From assembly GCA_028279085.1 (NCBI GenBank), contig JANQSX010000113.1, positions 1-14,856 on the forward strand: a stretch of DNA of 14,856 bases, in the 5' to 3' direction. This document shows, piece by piece, positions 5,995 to 13,726 of this stretch; position 1 is the stretch's first letter; the number at the start of each line of letters is the position of its first letter. A program made the position numbers and the translations under genes. This DNA comes from Bdellovibrionales bacterium. GTDB taxonomy: Bacteria > Bdellovibrionota > Bdellovibrionia > Bdellovibrionales > UBA1609. Below the pieces are notes generated by a model. It ran no database searches. It was not told where the DNA came from and saw nothing but the letters and a program-made list of their open reading frames with translations.

Positions 5995-6520
5995 TATTGA
6001 TTTCTGCTATATAAGGCAGATGCCGGAACTGTTCCTGATAGTCTAAACCATACCCGACTAAAAAAGAGGATTGTTTGACTTCAAATCCTACATAATCAAT
6101 CTGACAGTTTTTTTGTCGGATACTGTCCGGTTTGGCAATTAAACTTACAGTAGTTAGTGATAAAGGGTTCCGGTTCTTAAAATGAGATTGTAAAAAATTT
6201 AAAGTTAAACCTCGATCTACAATATCTTCAACGAGGAGTATGTGCTGGCCTGAGATATTCAAATAAGTATCCATAGTGAGTTTGACTTCTTTTGAAGGCT
6301 GTACTTTTTGTCCATAACTGGAGGTGGCGCAAAAATCACACAGTACCTGACAGGAGAGAGAACGTATGAGATCAGAGTAAAAAGAAAACGAGCCTTTTAA
6401 AACTCCTATGGCAATTAGTTTTTTGTTTTCAAATTTTTTATTAAAAATTTGAGCTAGCTCCTGTACCTTTTTCTGTATCTGCTCTTCAGTGATTAGAATA
6501 GATGTTTTGATATCAATCAT
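5981..6520 (-). CDS. hpt: Hypoxanthine (xanthine-guanine) phosphoribosyltransferase
   Basis: A type I phosphoribosyltransferase of 179 residues, the normal bacterial Hpt length, converting hypoxanthine and guanine plus PRPP to IMP and GMP in cytoplasmic purine salvage. GVLKGSFSFYSDLIR (39-53) holds the LKG loop. The PRPP-binding motif is LLVEDIVDRGLTL (95-107) with the two acidic residues E98 and D99 intact. VGYGLDYQEQFRHLPYI (155-171) is the characteristic C-terminal Hpt signature. One oddity is Arg103 in the PRPP loop, where Ser or Thr is usual (VEDI-DSGLTL or DTGLTL). The gene is convergent with the amidase and divergent from bcp. The start ATG has only a weak purine stretch (AAAGAAA) upstream. 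Confidence 0.92.
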   Translation of the reverse strand: MIDIKTSILITEEQIQKKVQELAQIFNKKFENKKLIAIGVLKGSFSFYSDLIRSLSCQVLCDFCATSSYGQKVQPSKEVKLTMDTYLNISGQHILLVEDIVDRGLTLNFLQSHFKNRNPLSLTTVSLIAKPDSIRQKNCQIDYVGFEVKQSSFLVGYGLDYQEQFRHLPYIAEINSGLN

Positions 6521-6588
6521 TGACTATTTCTTTGTAGTAGGGTTAAAGTAAGAAAAAATATAACATACTTTTAGCCAGTGGCCAACAA

Positions 6589-7056
6589 ATGAAAAAATTA
6601 TCCTTATCAAAAAAAACACTTGATATGAAGTTATCCGCTACAAGTGATAAAACACTCCGTTTAAAAGATTGTGCAGGGGAAGTTGTGGTCATTTATTTTT
6701 ATCCCAAAGACAGCACTCCTGGTTGTACTGTTGAAGGACAGGATTTCACACGTCTTTATAAAAAATTCAGGGCTTGTAAAAGTCAAATATTAGGAGTGTC
6801 TAGAGATAGCCTGTCTTCTCATGAAAAATTCAAGTCAAAATACAAATTCCCGTTTGAGTTGATTAGTGATCCTGATGAAAAACTATGTAGAGCTTTTGAT
6901 GTGATTAAAGAAAAAAACAATTATGGAAAAAAAGTGATGGGCGTTGAACGAAGCACTTTTATTTTAAATAAAGAAGGTATGCTTGTTAAGGAGTGGAGGA
7001 AAGTAAAAGTAGCTAATCATGCTCAGGAAGTCCTGGATTTTGTGAAAACTCTATAG
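6589..7056 (+). CDS. bcp: Bcp-type thiol peroxidase (peroxiredoxin)
   Basis: A peroxiredoxin of 155 residues, the usual Bcp/PrxQ size, reducing hydrogen peroxide and organic hydroperoxides in the cytoplasm. FYPKDSTPGCTVEGQDF carries the peroxidatic Cys46 in the PxxxTPGC motif. GVSRDSLSSHEKFKSKYKFPFELISD and GVERSTFILNKEG, with its conserved Arg, follow the Bcp pattern. The resolving Cys found five residues after the peroxidatic one in E. coli Bcp is replaced by Gln51, so the enzyme may work as a one-Cys type or use another Cys (28, 62 or 78 region). It lies directly upstream of rsmH with 66 bases between. The ribosome binding site is poor (AGTGG). A weak -10 TATAAC is at 6559-6564. Confidence 0.93.
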   Translation: MKKLSLSKKTLDMKLSATSDKTLRLKDCAGEVVVIYFYPKDSTPGCTVEGQDFTRLYKKFRACKSQILGVSRDSLSSHEKFKSKYKFPFELISDPDEKLCRAFDVIKEKNNYGKKVMGVERSTFILNKEGMLVKEWRKVKVANHAQEVLDFVKTL

Positions 7057-7122
7057 ATTGATAAACTCTTGAGTTTTTATAGTTTAGAAATTAAAGATAG
7101 AGTTCGCAATGCAGCGCATATT

Positions 7123-8073
7123 ATGGTAAAAAAATTCAGTGAATCTGTGTTTAGACATGAGCCTGTATTAGTGGAGGAAATCTTATCTTTATTTCCTTCT
7201 TCTTTTCAAAATGGCTGGGTATTGGATTGTACTTTTGGTGCAGGAGGTCATACTAAGGCCATCCTTAATCACTATCCCTCCTGCTCTGTTATAGCTTTGG
7301 ATCGTGATCTTTATTCTATAAAGTGGGGTTTGGAAAATATCAAATCTCATTTTTCAGAGCAATCCTTACGTCTGATTCATGCAAACTTTCATCAGTATTC
7401 TGACTTAATGGAGCACCACTTTCCTTTGTTTATGAAAACGAAAGGGTTTGATATAATTATTGTGGACTTAGGTGTTAGCTCTCCACAATTGGATGAGGCG
7501 GATAGAGGTTTTAGTTTTTATAAGGAAGGTCCTTTGGATATGAGAATGGATAGAAGGCAGTCTTTTACCGCCAGTGATATTATCAATCAATGGAGTGAAA
7601 AACAGCTTATGGATTTATTTTACTCTTATGGAGAAATATATAATGTTAAGCCGGTAGTGAAAGCTCTGGTTAAGGAAAGGAAAAAATCGCCGATAAAAAC
7701 GACAAAACAATTGGCGGATTTAATTATAAAAAAACGAGGATGGAGAAAAAAAGGTGCTCATCCGGCCACATCTTACTTCCTAGCTCTTCGTTTAAAAGTA
7801 AACAATGAATTAGAGGGATTAAGTGAAAACTTACCAAAAATGATTCAATCCCTTAATATTTTTGGAAGAGTTTTTGTTGTGACTTTTCATTCTCTAGAGG
7901 ATCGAATTGTAAAAAATATTTTTAGGAAAGAGGATAAAAAGATTGGAAATCATCTTACAAAAAAAGTGATTACACCTACTCGTGAAGAAATAAAAAGAAA
8001 TCCCCGTGCTCGTAGTGCAAAATTGCGTGTATTTGAAAAGGAAGTTAATAATGAATTATCGGCCTCAACATAA
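7123..8073 (+). CDS. rsmH: 16S rRNA (cytosine-1402 N4)-methyltransferase RsmH
   Basis: RsmH (MraW) methylates N4 of C1402 in the P site of 16S rRNA using SAM. The protein has 316 residues from the ATG at 7123, the family's normal size (about 310). RHEPVLVEEIL near the N-terminus, the SAM motif LDCTFGAGGHT (about 34-44), ALDRD, VDLGVSSPQLDEADRGFSF, LDMRMDR, ALRLKVNNELEGL, FHSLEDRIVK and the final NPRARSAKLRVFEK are all RsmH signatures. A TTG at 7069 would add 18 residues with no family similarity and no ribosome binding site, so 7123 is preferred, although its own upstream site is also poor. It is the first dcw gene here. mraZ, its usual upstream neighbour, is absent. It overlaps ftsL by 23 bases. 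A TATAGT at 7079-7084 could be its own -10. Confidence 0.95.
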   Translation: MVKKFSESVFRHEPVLVEEILSLFPSSFQNGWVLDCTFGAGGHTKAILNHYPSCSVIALDRDLYSIKWGLENIKSHFSEQSLRLIHANFHQYSDLMEHHFPLFMKTKGFDIIIVDLGVSSPQLDEADRGFSFYKEGPLDMRMDRRQSFTASDIINQWSEKQLMDLFYSYGEIYNVKPVVKALVKERKKSPIKTTKQLADLIIKKRGWRKKGAHPATSYFLALRLKVNNELEGLSENLPKMIQSLNIFGRVFVVTFHSLEDRIVKNIFRKEDKKIGNHLTKKVITPTREEIKRNPRARSAKLRVFEKEVNNELSAST

Positions 8074-8350
8074 TTTTAAGCCTTTTTTTAATGTTGTTAT
8101 TGTGATTTGCTTTTTGTTTGTTATTGTTTTTTTCAAAATGGAGTTGAGAAGGATGAATTATGCTTTTTTAATTCGATCTCGCTTTTATGGTACACTTCAA
8201 GATCGTTATTACAAAAACTTAATGATGCAAGCGCATCTTACTCGTTCGGAAAGACTGGAAAAATGGGCACACTCTCGAATGACTTTAAATTGGGCTAAAG
8301 AAGGACAGGTTATTTTAGTTATAGGAGAGAAAGCTGTTGTCCCGCAATAA
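8051..8350 (+). CDS. ftsL: FtsL-like division protein
   Basis: A small bitopic membrane protein of 99 residues between rsmH and ftsI, the conserved position of ftsL. It has a short N-terminal cytoplasmic part (1-10), one membrane helix (about 11-28, FFNVVIVICFLFVIVFF), a basic then helical periplasmic region (31-75) and a short tail ending QVILVIGEKAVVPQ. FtsL forms a coiled-coil complex with FtsB and FtsQ and activates FtsWI septal synthesis. Sequence identity in FtsL is always low, so the call rests on topology and position. The start is ATG 8051, preceded by AAGGAAG six bases upstream. An upstream in-frame start at 8006 would add 15 residues encoded inside rsmH and lacks a ribosome site. 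The overlap with rsmH suggests translational coupling. Confidence 0.82.
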   Translation: MNYRPQHNFKPFFNVVIVICFLFVIVFFKMELRRMNYAFLIRSRFYGTLQDRYYKNLMMQAHLTRSERLEKWAHSRMTLNWAKEGQVILVIGEKAVVPQ

Positions 8351-8454
8351 TTATTACTGAGTATCTTGTAAGGTATTTAGTTTTATTACGAAAAACAGAA
8401 ATGCATTTGAAAGAAAAATGAGCCTATTTACTTTTTAAAAAGGAAATAAGGAAA

Positions 8455-10392
8455 TTGAAATCCCGAATTATTTTTTTATGTTTCATCTTAGGTGGTTTTT
8501 ATTTTGCCTTTATTGTGAGAGGTGCCTGGCTGCAATTTTTTCCGGATCATAGACTTATTACCGCTAAGAAGAAAAACTTTGAAAAAGTTATTAAATTACA
8601 ACCGCGAAGAGGGATCATTTATGACCGGCATGGCAGAGAGCTAGCTATTACTGTAGCCGCTCAATCTCTTTTTGCTGATCCTTTTTTAATAGAAAACCCT
8701 AAATATTTAGCTAAAAAACTCAGTCGCGTTTTGAAGATATCTCATCATCGTATTTATAAGAAAATAAAGAATAAAAATCGTCGGTTTGTCTGGCTAAAAC
8801 GGCATATTAGTGAAAAGGAATTAAAAAAAATTCAATCATGGAAGTTAAAAGGTTTAGCATTTTTAGAAGAGCCAAAAAGAGTGTATCCTAATGGTTCCCT
8901 GTTAGCTCAAACATTGGGTTTTGTAGGGCGTGATGGGCACGGTCTGGAAGGAATAGAACTGAGTTATGATAAAGTACTGAGTGGAGAGGAAACAAGAGTT
9001 CTAGTTCGTAAAGATGCTATGGGCCGACCTTTATTTTCTGATGTGGATACCAATTTAATTACATTGAAAACCAATGGTGCTGATATTTATCTGACTATTG
9101 ATAGTGATTTGCAGTTTTTCTTTGAAAAAGAACTGAAAAAAGTTGTAAAGGAATATTCCGCTCAATCCGCTTTAGGTTTGATTATGGCTCCTCAATCCGG
9201 TGAAATTTTAGCCATGGCTCATTTTCCCGGGTTTGATCTCAATCAACCTTCTAAATCTGATTCTTCTTTATTTAGAAACCGTTGTGTCACAGATGCTTTT
9301 GAACCAGGAAGCACTTTAAAACCTTTTATTATATCTGCGGCCTTGAAAAAAGGGATTTTACCTTCCGCTCATTACGATGGTTTGGAGGGGGAAATCTCCA
9401 TTGATGGTCATGTTATTCGGGAGGCGGAGTCCACTCATAAGTTTGAAAACATGACTTTAAGGGAAATATTATCTTATTCTTCCAACGTGGGTGCGGCCCA
9501 AGTGGCTTTAGATGTAGGAGATGACTTTTTATACAATAGTTTGGAAAAATTTGGTTTTGGTTCTAAGCTAGGACTGTCTTTTCCGGGAGAAAGTTCAGGT
9601 ATTCTAAATAAAACTCCCTGGAAAAAGTTACAACTTGCTACCATTGGTTTTGGTCATGCCATTTCTGTAACCCCTTTACAAATGGTAACGGCTTATGCGG
9701 CTATTGCTAATGGAGGTATAGTCAGAAAACCTTACCTGGTGCAGTCCGTTTATCATAAGGAAAGTGGAAAAAAGGAAATATTTAAACCTGTTATTTTGAA
9801 TAAAGCTTTAACAAAAGAACAAGCTAAAACTATGGCGGTAATGTTGATATCGGCTGTTTCTGAAGGGGGTACCGGGATAAAAGCGCAAGTAAAAGGTTTT
9901 TTATCTGCTGGTAAAACAGGGACCGCTCAAATAGTAAATTCAAAAGAGGGAGGTTACGTTAAGGGGCAATATATATCTAGCTTTGCCGGATTTATTCCGG
10001 CGCATGACCCTAAATTTGTAATTTATGTAGTTATTCATCAACCACAAAAAAAGTTTTATGGTTCTACTGTAGCGGCTCCTGTCTTTTCCAAGGTGGCTGA
10101 ATATGCCGTTCGACAATCAGGTGTGTCTCCGGTATTAATTAGTGAAAAGAATCTTTTAAAAAAGAAAAGAAAACAAGTTCAAGCCCAAAAGGAAGCTATT
10201 CGTAGTATCTCCTCTGAAAAAGGTAAAACTCCTAACTTTGTCGGTTTGAGCTTGAGGGGTGCTTATCAAAAGGCACGAAGAGAAAATATTCACTTACTTG
10301 TAAAAGGCTCTGGCCAGGTAGTGCGAACTGTTCCCGCACCTCTTTCCCCTCTTCCAAAAACCCGAAAAATTCAATTGATTATGAGTGATTAA
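8455..10392 (+). CDS. ftsI: Peptidoglycan transpeptidase FtsI (PBP3, class B PBP) with C-terminal PASTA domain
   Basis: Septal DD-transpeptidase of 645 residues. An N-terminal membrane anchor (about 4-24) is followed by the class B dimerisation region with RRGIIYDRHGRELA (51-64), then the penicillin-binding domain (about 205-555). The active-site motifs are intact: S286-T-L-K289 (nucleophile and base), S342-S-N344 and K487-T-G489. The segment from about 603 (PNFVGLSLRGAYQKARRENI) to the end is one PASTA repeat, a feature of SpoVD-like and some deltaproteobacterial FtsI proteins but not of E. coli. A Lys/Arg-rich linker precedes it. The start is TTG at 8455, because no in-frame ATG is available near the membrane anchor and an in-frame stop lies upstream at 8419. 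AAGGAAATAAGG precedes it. It works with FtsL (upstream) and FtsW. Confidence 0.96.
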   Translation: MKSRIIFLCFILGGFYFAFIVRGAWLQFFPDHRLITAKKKNFEKVIKLQPRRGIIYDRHGRELAITVAAQSLFADPFLIENPKYLAKKLSRVLKISHHRIYKKIKNKNRRFVWLKRHISEKELKKIQSWKLKGLAFLEEPKRVYPNGSLLAQTLGFVGRDGHGLEGIELSYDKVLSGEETRVLVRKDAMGRPLFSDVDTNLITLKTNGADIYLTIDSDLQFFFEKELKKVVKEYSAQSALGLIMAPQSGEILAMAHFPGFDLNQPSKSDSSLFRNRCVTDAFEPGSTLKPFIISAALKKGILPSAHYDGLEGEISIDGHVIREAESTHKFENMTLREILSYSSNVGAAQVALDVGDDFLYNSLEKFGFGSKLGLSFPGESSGILNKTPWKKLQLATIGFGHAISVTPLQMVTAYAAIANGGIVRKPYLVQSVYHKESGKKEIFKPVILNKALTKEQAKTMAVMLISAVSEGGTGIKAQVKGFLSAGKTGTAQIVNSKEGGYVKGQYISSFAGFIPAHDPKFVIYVVIHQPQKKFYGSTVAAPVFSKVAEYAVRQSGVSPVLISEKNLLKKKRKQVQAQKEAIRSISSEKGKTPNFVGLSLRGAYQKARRENIHLLVKGSGQVVRTVPAPLSPLPKTRKIQLIMSD

Positions 10393-10405
10393 GGAAATTT
10401 AATAG

Positions 10406-11866
10406 ATGAACATAGAAGATCGTATTCTTTCTTTATGTGTGGGACCTAATAAAACTTTTACAAGAAAAATTTCTTCTATTTGTACGGATTCTAAGTCTGT
10501 TATACCGGGTTCCATATTTGTCGCTTTAAAAGGGCGGAAGACAGATGGACATTTTTATTTAGAGTCTGCTGTTAAAAACGGAGCACAAGTTTTAGTGGTG
10601 GAAAATACGGAATATCTTAAAGAGATTTTCTTTTCAGGTCTTCTATGTGTAGTTCCCAATACTTATGATATTTTGCCTGTTCTACTTAATGAGTTTTATG
10701 ATTATCCTTCGGAAAAAATGTTTTGTGTAGGTGTAACCGGCACGAATGGAAAAACGACTGTGTCTAATATCCTCGCCTTTTTACTTTCTTATTGTGGTTG
10801 GCACACAGGAATTATCGGAACTATTCAAAACCGGTTAGGTCAGTGGGAAGAAAAGAGTGCATTAACTACTCCTGATCCAGTTCATCTTTATCATTTACTT
10901 GATCATTTTTATAAGAACAATGCACAGGCTGTGGTAATGGAAGTTTCTAGTATTGGTTTGGATCAGCAAAGAGTGAAAGGTGTAGATTTTAATTTGGGGG
11001 TTTTTACTAATTTATCTGAAGATCATTTAGATTATCATCAGAATATGTCTAAATATTTTCAAGCGAAGAAAAAGCTTTTTGTTCGTTCTTTTGAAAAAAA
11101 TCATTTTTTATCTGTTTTGAATTTAGATGATCCTTATGGTGTAGCTTTGGTAAGGGATATTCAAGTCCCTTATATTTCTTATGGAAGAAAGCAGGCGCGT
11201 TTTACTTGGAATATTTTACATAACGATCTTTCCGGTACCTGGTTTGAGCTTTTTTTTGATGAGAAAAAATTAAAAGTTTTTTTACCTATTCCCGGAATTT
11301 ATAATGTGTCTAACGCGGTGGCGGCTTTGTGTTGTGTGTATTCTGCCGGTTTTGATTTGGAAGAAGCTATAAAGTCTTTAAAACATTTTCCAGGAGTGCC
11401 CGGCCGATTGGAAAAAGTTTTGCCCGCTCAATATCCATTCGTGTTTGTGGATTATGCTCATACTCCACAAGCTTTGAGATCTGTTTTGTCTTTTTTAAAA
11501 CAAAATAAAAAAGAAGACAGTCAATTAATTACTGTATTCGGCTGCGGAGGGGAGCGGGATCAGGAAAAAAGACCTTTGATGACTCAAGCGGCTGAACATT
11601 TTTCCGATCAAGTGGTTTTAACTTCAGACAATCCTCGTGAAGAAGATCCACAGGAAATTATTAATCATTGTTTAAAAGGGGTTAATGACAGAAAAAAAAT
11701 TCTTGTAGAGGAAGACAGAAAACAGGCTATTGAAAAAGCCTTACAAATAGCTCGAAAAGAAGATATTGTTTTAATTGCCGGCAAAGGACATGAAAAAGAA
11801 CAAATTATTGGTTCTGAGAGAATACCTTTCAGTGATAAAGCTGTGGTGGAAGAATATTTTGGTTAG
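10406..11866 (+). CDS. murE: UDP-N-acetylmuramoyl-L-alanyl-D-glutamate--2,6-diaminopimelate ligase
   Basis: A cytoplasmic Mur ligase of 486 residues that adds the third stem-peptide residue using ATP. The N-terminal UDP-substrate domain includes SRxV-type TDSKSVIPGSIFVALKG (27-43). The ATP loop is GVTGTNGKTT (109-118). TTPD (154-157) and DHLDYH (206-211) follow, and YFQAKKKLF holds the Lys (about 221) that is carbamylated in the family. The C-terminal domain has DYAHTP, FGCGGERDQEKRP and DNPREEDP (408-415). DNPR is the signature for meso-diaminopimelate rather than L-lysine, so this organism has a DAP-type wall. AGKGHE (458-463) is also conserved. It starts 13 bases after ftsI with AAGGA upstream. 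The stop codon directly abuts a DUF1524 remnant on the other strand. Confidence 0.96.
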   Translation: MNIEDRILSLCVGPNKTFTRKISSICTDSKSVIPGSIFVALKGRKTDGHFYLESAVKNGAQVLVVENTEYLKEIFFSGLLCVVPNTYDILPVLLNEFYDYPSEKMFCVGVTGTNGKTTVSNILAFLLSYCGWHTGIIGTIQNRLGQWEEKSALTTPDPVHLYHLLDHFYKNNAQAVVMEVSSIGLDQQRVKGVDFNLGVFTNLSEDHLDYHQNMSKYFQAKKKLFVRSFEKNHFLSVLNLDDPYGVALVRDIQVPYISYGRKQARFTWNILHNDLSGTWFELFFDEKKLKVFLPIPGIYNVSNAVAALCCVYSAGFDLEEAIKSLKHFPGVPGRLEKVLPAQYPFVFVDYAHTPQALRSVLSFLKQNKKEDSQLITVFGCGGERDQEKRPLMTQAAEHFSDQVVLTSDNPREEDPQEIINHCLKGVNDRKKILVEEDRKQAIEKALQIARKEDIVLIAGKGHEKEQIIGSERIPFSDKAVVEEYFG

Positions 11867-12073
11867 GGTTGTCTTTCCTACATATGTGGCTATAGAGTGC
11901 AGAAATTTTTCTTTCACTTCGACAGTTATATGCTTCCACTCCGGAAATTTTTTATATTCTTTTGGTAAAATGTGTTCTAGGTGTAGTTTATTATTCCATT
12001 CAATAAAACTTCGATTACTGCTATCTGTTTGCTTATACTCAATCATTAATAAGAGTGGTTTATTTATGCACAG
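11867..12073 (-). pseudogene. Fragment of a DUF1524 (GmrSD/DUF262-type) endonuclease C-terminal domain
   Basis: The minus strand has about 69 codons, from a stop at 12074-12076 down to the murE stop. They contain KPLLLMIEYKQTD, then LHLEHILPKEYKKF, WKHI and FLHSIATYVGKTTL. This matches the layout of DUF1524, the HNH-like C-terminal domain of GmrSD-type modification-dependent restriction proteins. It has a helix of the form LL-xxE, the EHILP metal-binding motif, then a segment resembling the usual GNLTLL, here VGKTTL. Downstream the frame continues only as the antisense of murE, so the homology ends at the murE stop. The upstream part of the gene, with the nucleotide-sensing DUF262 domain, is missing. 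An ATG at 12046 exists but has no ribosome site, so it is best read as a remnant of an insertion in the opposite direction to dcw. Between this and 12326 I see no gene. Confidence 0.55.
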
Positions 12074-12325
12074 TTAAAGGGATCACCATGAAAAATTAGA
12101 AATTATAAAAAATAATAGTTGACAGTTTTTTTGTCTTCTTATTCGCTTCTCAATGAGAATTTTCTTTCTTTGTTTGAAAGTAAAGTCTCTTATCACTTAG
12201 ATAGATAAATAGCAGTTATTCTGTTGCATTTAAAGGCAAATTCTTAAGGCTTTTCAATTCTTTTAAAATTCAGTTTTTTGAAACCCATGTTATATTAGCA
12301 AGACAAATACAGCAAAGGAGATTCC

Positions 12326-13460
12326 ATGCAAGTTAGCCCTCAAAAATATTCTTTCAATATAAAACAACTTAGTAATCAAGAATTATTATCTCAAACAAAA
12401 TTTCTGGTTCAAAAAGAGCGTAATATACATATTCAAATTTTACACCATTTAAAAGAAATAGATTCTCGGAAGTTATATTTTGAACAAGGCTTTTCCAGTC
12501 TTTTTGATTATGCAGTTAAGGAATTGGGCTATAGTGAGGGAGCAGCTTATCGCCGTAATTAAAGCTATGAAGTTATGCCAGGATCTGCCGGAAACAGAAA
12601 GTCGTCTTAGATCCGGAAAAATCAGCTTAAGCTCTGCCTGTCAGCTACAGGTTTTTTTTGAGAAACAGAATAAACAAGCTAAAAAGAAAGAATTACTTTC
12701 ATTAAAAAACACAACTCGTACAGACCAAAAAGAAGAAGGTCATGCCAAAACGGATGCTTTGGAGACTTCTCAAGTTTTACCGAGTAGTAGTATCATTTCC
12801 GATCAGAGACTTCCCTCTAAAGATCAATCGAAAAATAAAGTATCTCATTTTTTGAGTTTGGAGCAAAAACAGAATTTATTGAAAAAGGCAGAGGGGTGTT
12901 CCACGCGTGCAACCATAAAGCTTCTTTCAGAACAAGATCCTGCTTTGTCTGTTCCAAAGGAAAAAATTCGTTTTTTAAATAAAGGAAAGGTAGAAATAAA
13001 GATCGTGATTGATGAGAGTTGTTATAATAAACTGGAAGAGCTAAAGGACCTGCTGTCTCATAAAAGCCCGTCTTTATCCTACAGGGAGTGATTGTTGATT
13101 TTATTAGAAGAAGCTTTGGAAAAACATGATCCAAGAAGGAAAAGAACTAAAAAGCTGGGTGTGAAGAAAACAGCGACTACTTCTGCGCCGAAGTGGAAGT
13201 ATGCCGGTAAAGTTAAAAAACTCAGCAGAGCTATTCCTTCAGAATTAAAAAGATGCATATGGGAAAGAGACGAAGGACAATGCACTTATGTACACCCTGC
13301 AACAAAGCAAAGATGCGCCTCTAAATATTTATTGCAAATAGATCACATTAAGCCGTTTTCTTTAGGAGGAAAATCGGAACTAAACAACTTACGACTTCTG
13401 TGTGCTGGCCACAATCAATTTCGAAGTGAGAAAACTTTTGGTAAAAAAATGATCTTGTAA
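12326..13460 (+). pseudogene. Disrupted HNH endonuclease gene (Bdellovibrio-type)
   Basis: One ancestral gene of about 378 codons in two frames. The start is strong, AAAGGAG five bases before ATG 12326. The N-terminal part (ELLSQTKFLVQKERNIHIQILHHLKEID...GFSSLFDYAVKELGYSEGAAYRR) runs to about 12556. One extra A at 12557/12558 then shifts the frame and gives a stop. Removing it restores YRRIKAMKLCQDLPE and the middle region up to SPSLSYRE. An in-frame TGA at 13089-13091 breaks it again before LLILLEEALEKHDP. The C-terminal HNH domain is intact: CTYVHPATKQRC, LLQIDHIKPFSLGGKSELNNLRLLC and HNQF carry the zinc Cys pairs and the catalytic DH and HN. Such proteins are dispersed in Bdellovibrio genomes and may be mobile or phage-linked. 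It interrupts dcw between murE and murF. An HNH-only product from TTG 13092 is conceivable but lacks clear signals. Confidence 0.85.
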
Positions 13461-13554
13461 AAGGGTGTAATCGAAACTTTTAGGTTGATTTTTCAAAAAA
13501 GTATCTTAAAACGATAATATGTTGCTCTTGTTTGAGTTTTCCGGAGTTGTTTGA

Positions 13555-13574
13555 ATTCCCGCCTACGCGGGAAT
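13555..13574. repeat. Perfect palindrome ATTCCCGC-CTAC-GCGGGAAT
   Basis: An 8-bp perfect stem with a 4-base loop, of the same ATTCCC...GGGAAT kind as the Neisseria dRS3 family and the degenerate copy at 736-763. It follows the HNH pseudogene by about 95 bases and leads directly into the tandem repeats. In RNA it would be a stable GC-rich hairpin, but no U-tract follows, so it is not an obvious terminator. Confidence 0.8.
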
Positions 13575-13659
13575 GATGGTTCTTCGGGAATGACGGTTCT
13601 TCGGGAATGATGGTTCTTCGGGAATGATGGTTCTTCGGGAATGATGGTTCTTCGGGAAG
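13575..13659. repeat. Five tandem copies of a 17-bp unit
   Basis: The unit GATGGTTCTTCGGGAAT occurs at 13575, 13592, 13609, 13626 and 13643 with no gaps. Unit 2 has one change (GACGG) and unit 5 ends in G instead of T. Each unit ends in CGGGAAT, the right arm of the adjacent palindrome, so the array seems to have been amplified from that arm. It lies about 70 bases before murF. An open frame on the minus strand across it is a by-product of the repeat. Confidence 0.92.
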
Positions 13660-13726
13660 GACGAATAAAGATGAAAACTTAAACACGATTGGTATAAGTT
13701 GGTCTTTCTAAGAGGTAATTAAAATA

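Noticed and set aside
11775..12077. Plus-strand ORF of 100 residues overlapping the murE end
   Set aside because: It is out of frame inside murE and then reads the complement of the DUF1524 remnant. No ribosome site or recognisable domain.
12119..12150. TTGACA at 12119-12124 as a perfect -35 for the HNH gene
   Set aside because: No acceptable -10 lies 15-19 bases downstream (only TATTCG-like), and it is about 200 bases from the start codon.
13086..13100. Second frameshift in the HNH gene, or recoding of TGA as a sense codon
   Set aside because: The segments before and after 13089 are in the same frame, so the lesion is a nonsense codon, not a frameshift. Recoding is unlikely because the 67-aa gene ends naturally in TGA and Trp is written TGG throughout.
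12817..13285. Minus-strand ORFs across the HNH pseudogene
   Set aside because: They are antisense shadows. All recognisable similarity is on the plus strand.
13575..13659. Short regular repeats as a possible CRISPR array
   Set aside because: The 17-bp units are directly adjacent with no unique spacers, and no cas genes are near. It is a simple tandem repeat.
13480..13686. Minus-strand ORF of 68 residues with a repeated FPKNHHSR-type peptide
   Set aside because: The repeat is only the translation of the 17-bp tandem array. No ribosome site and no similarity to a protein family.
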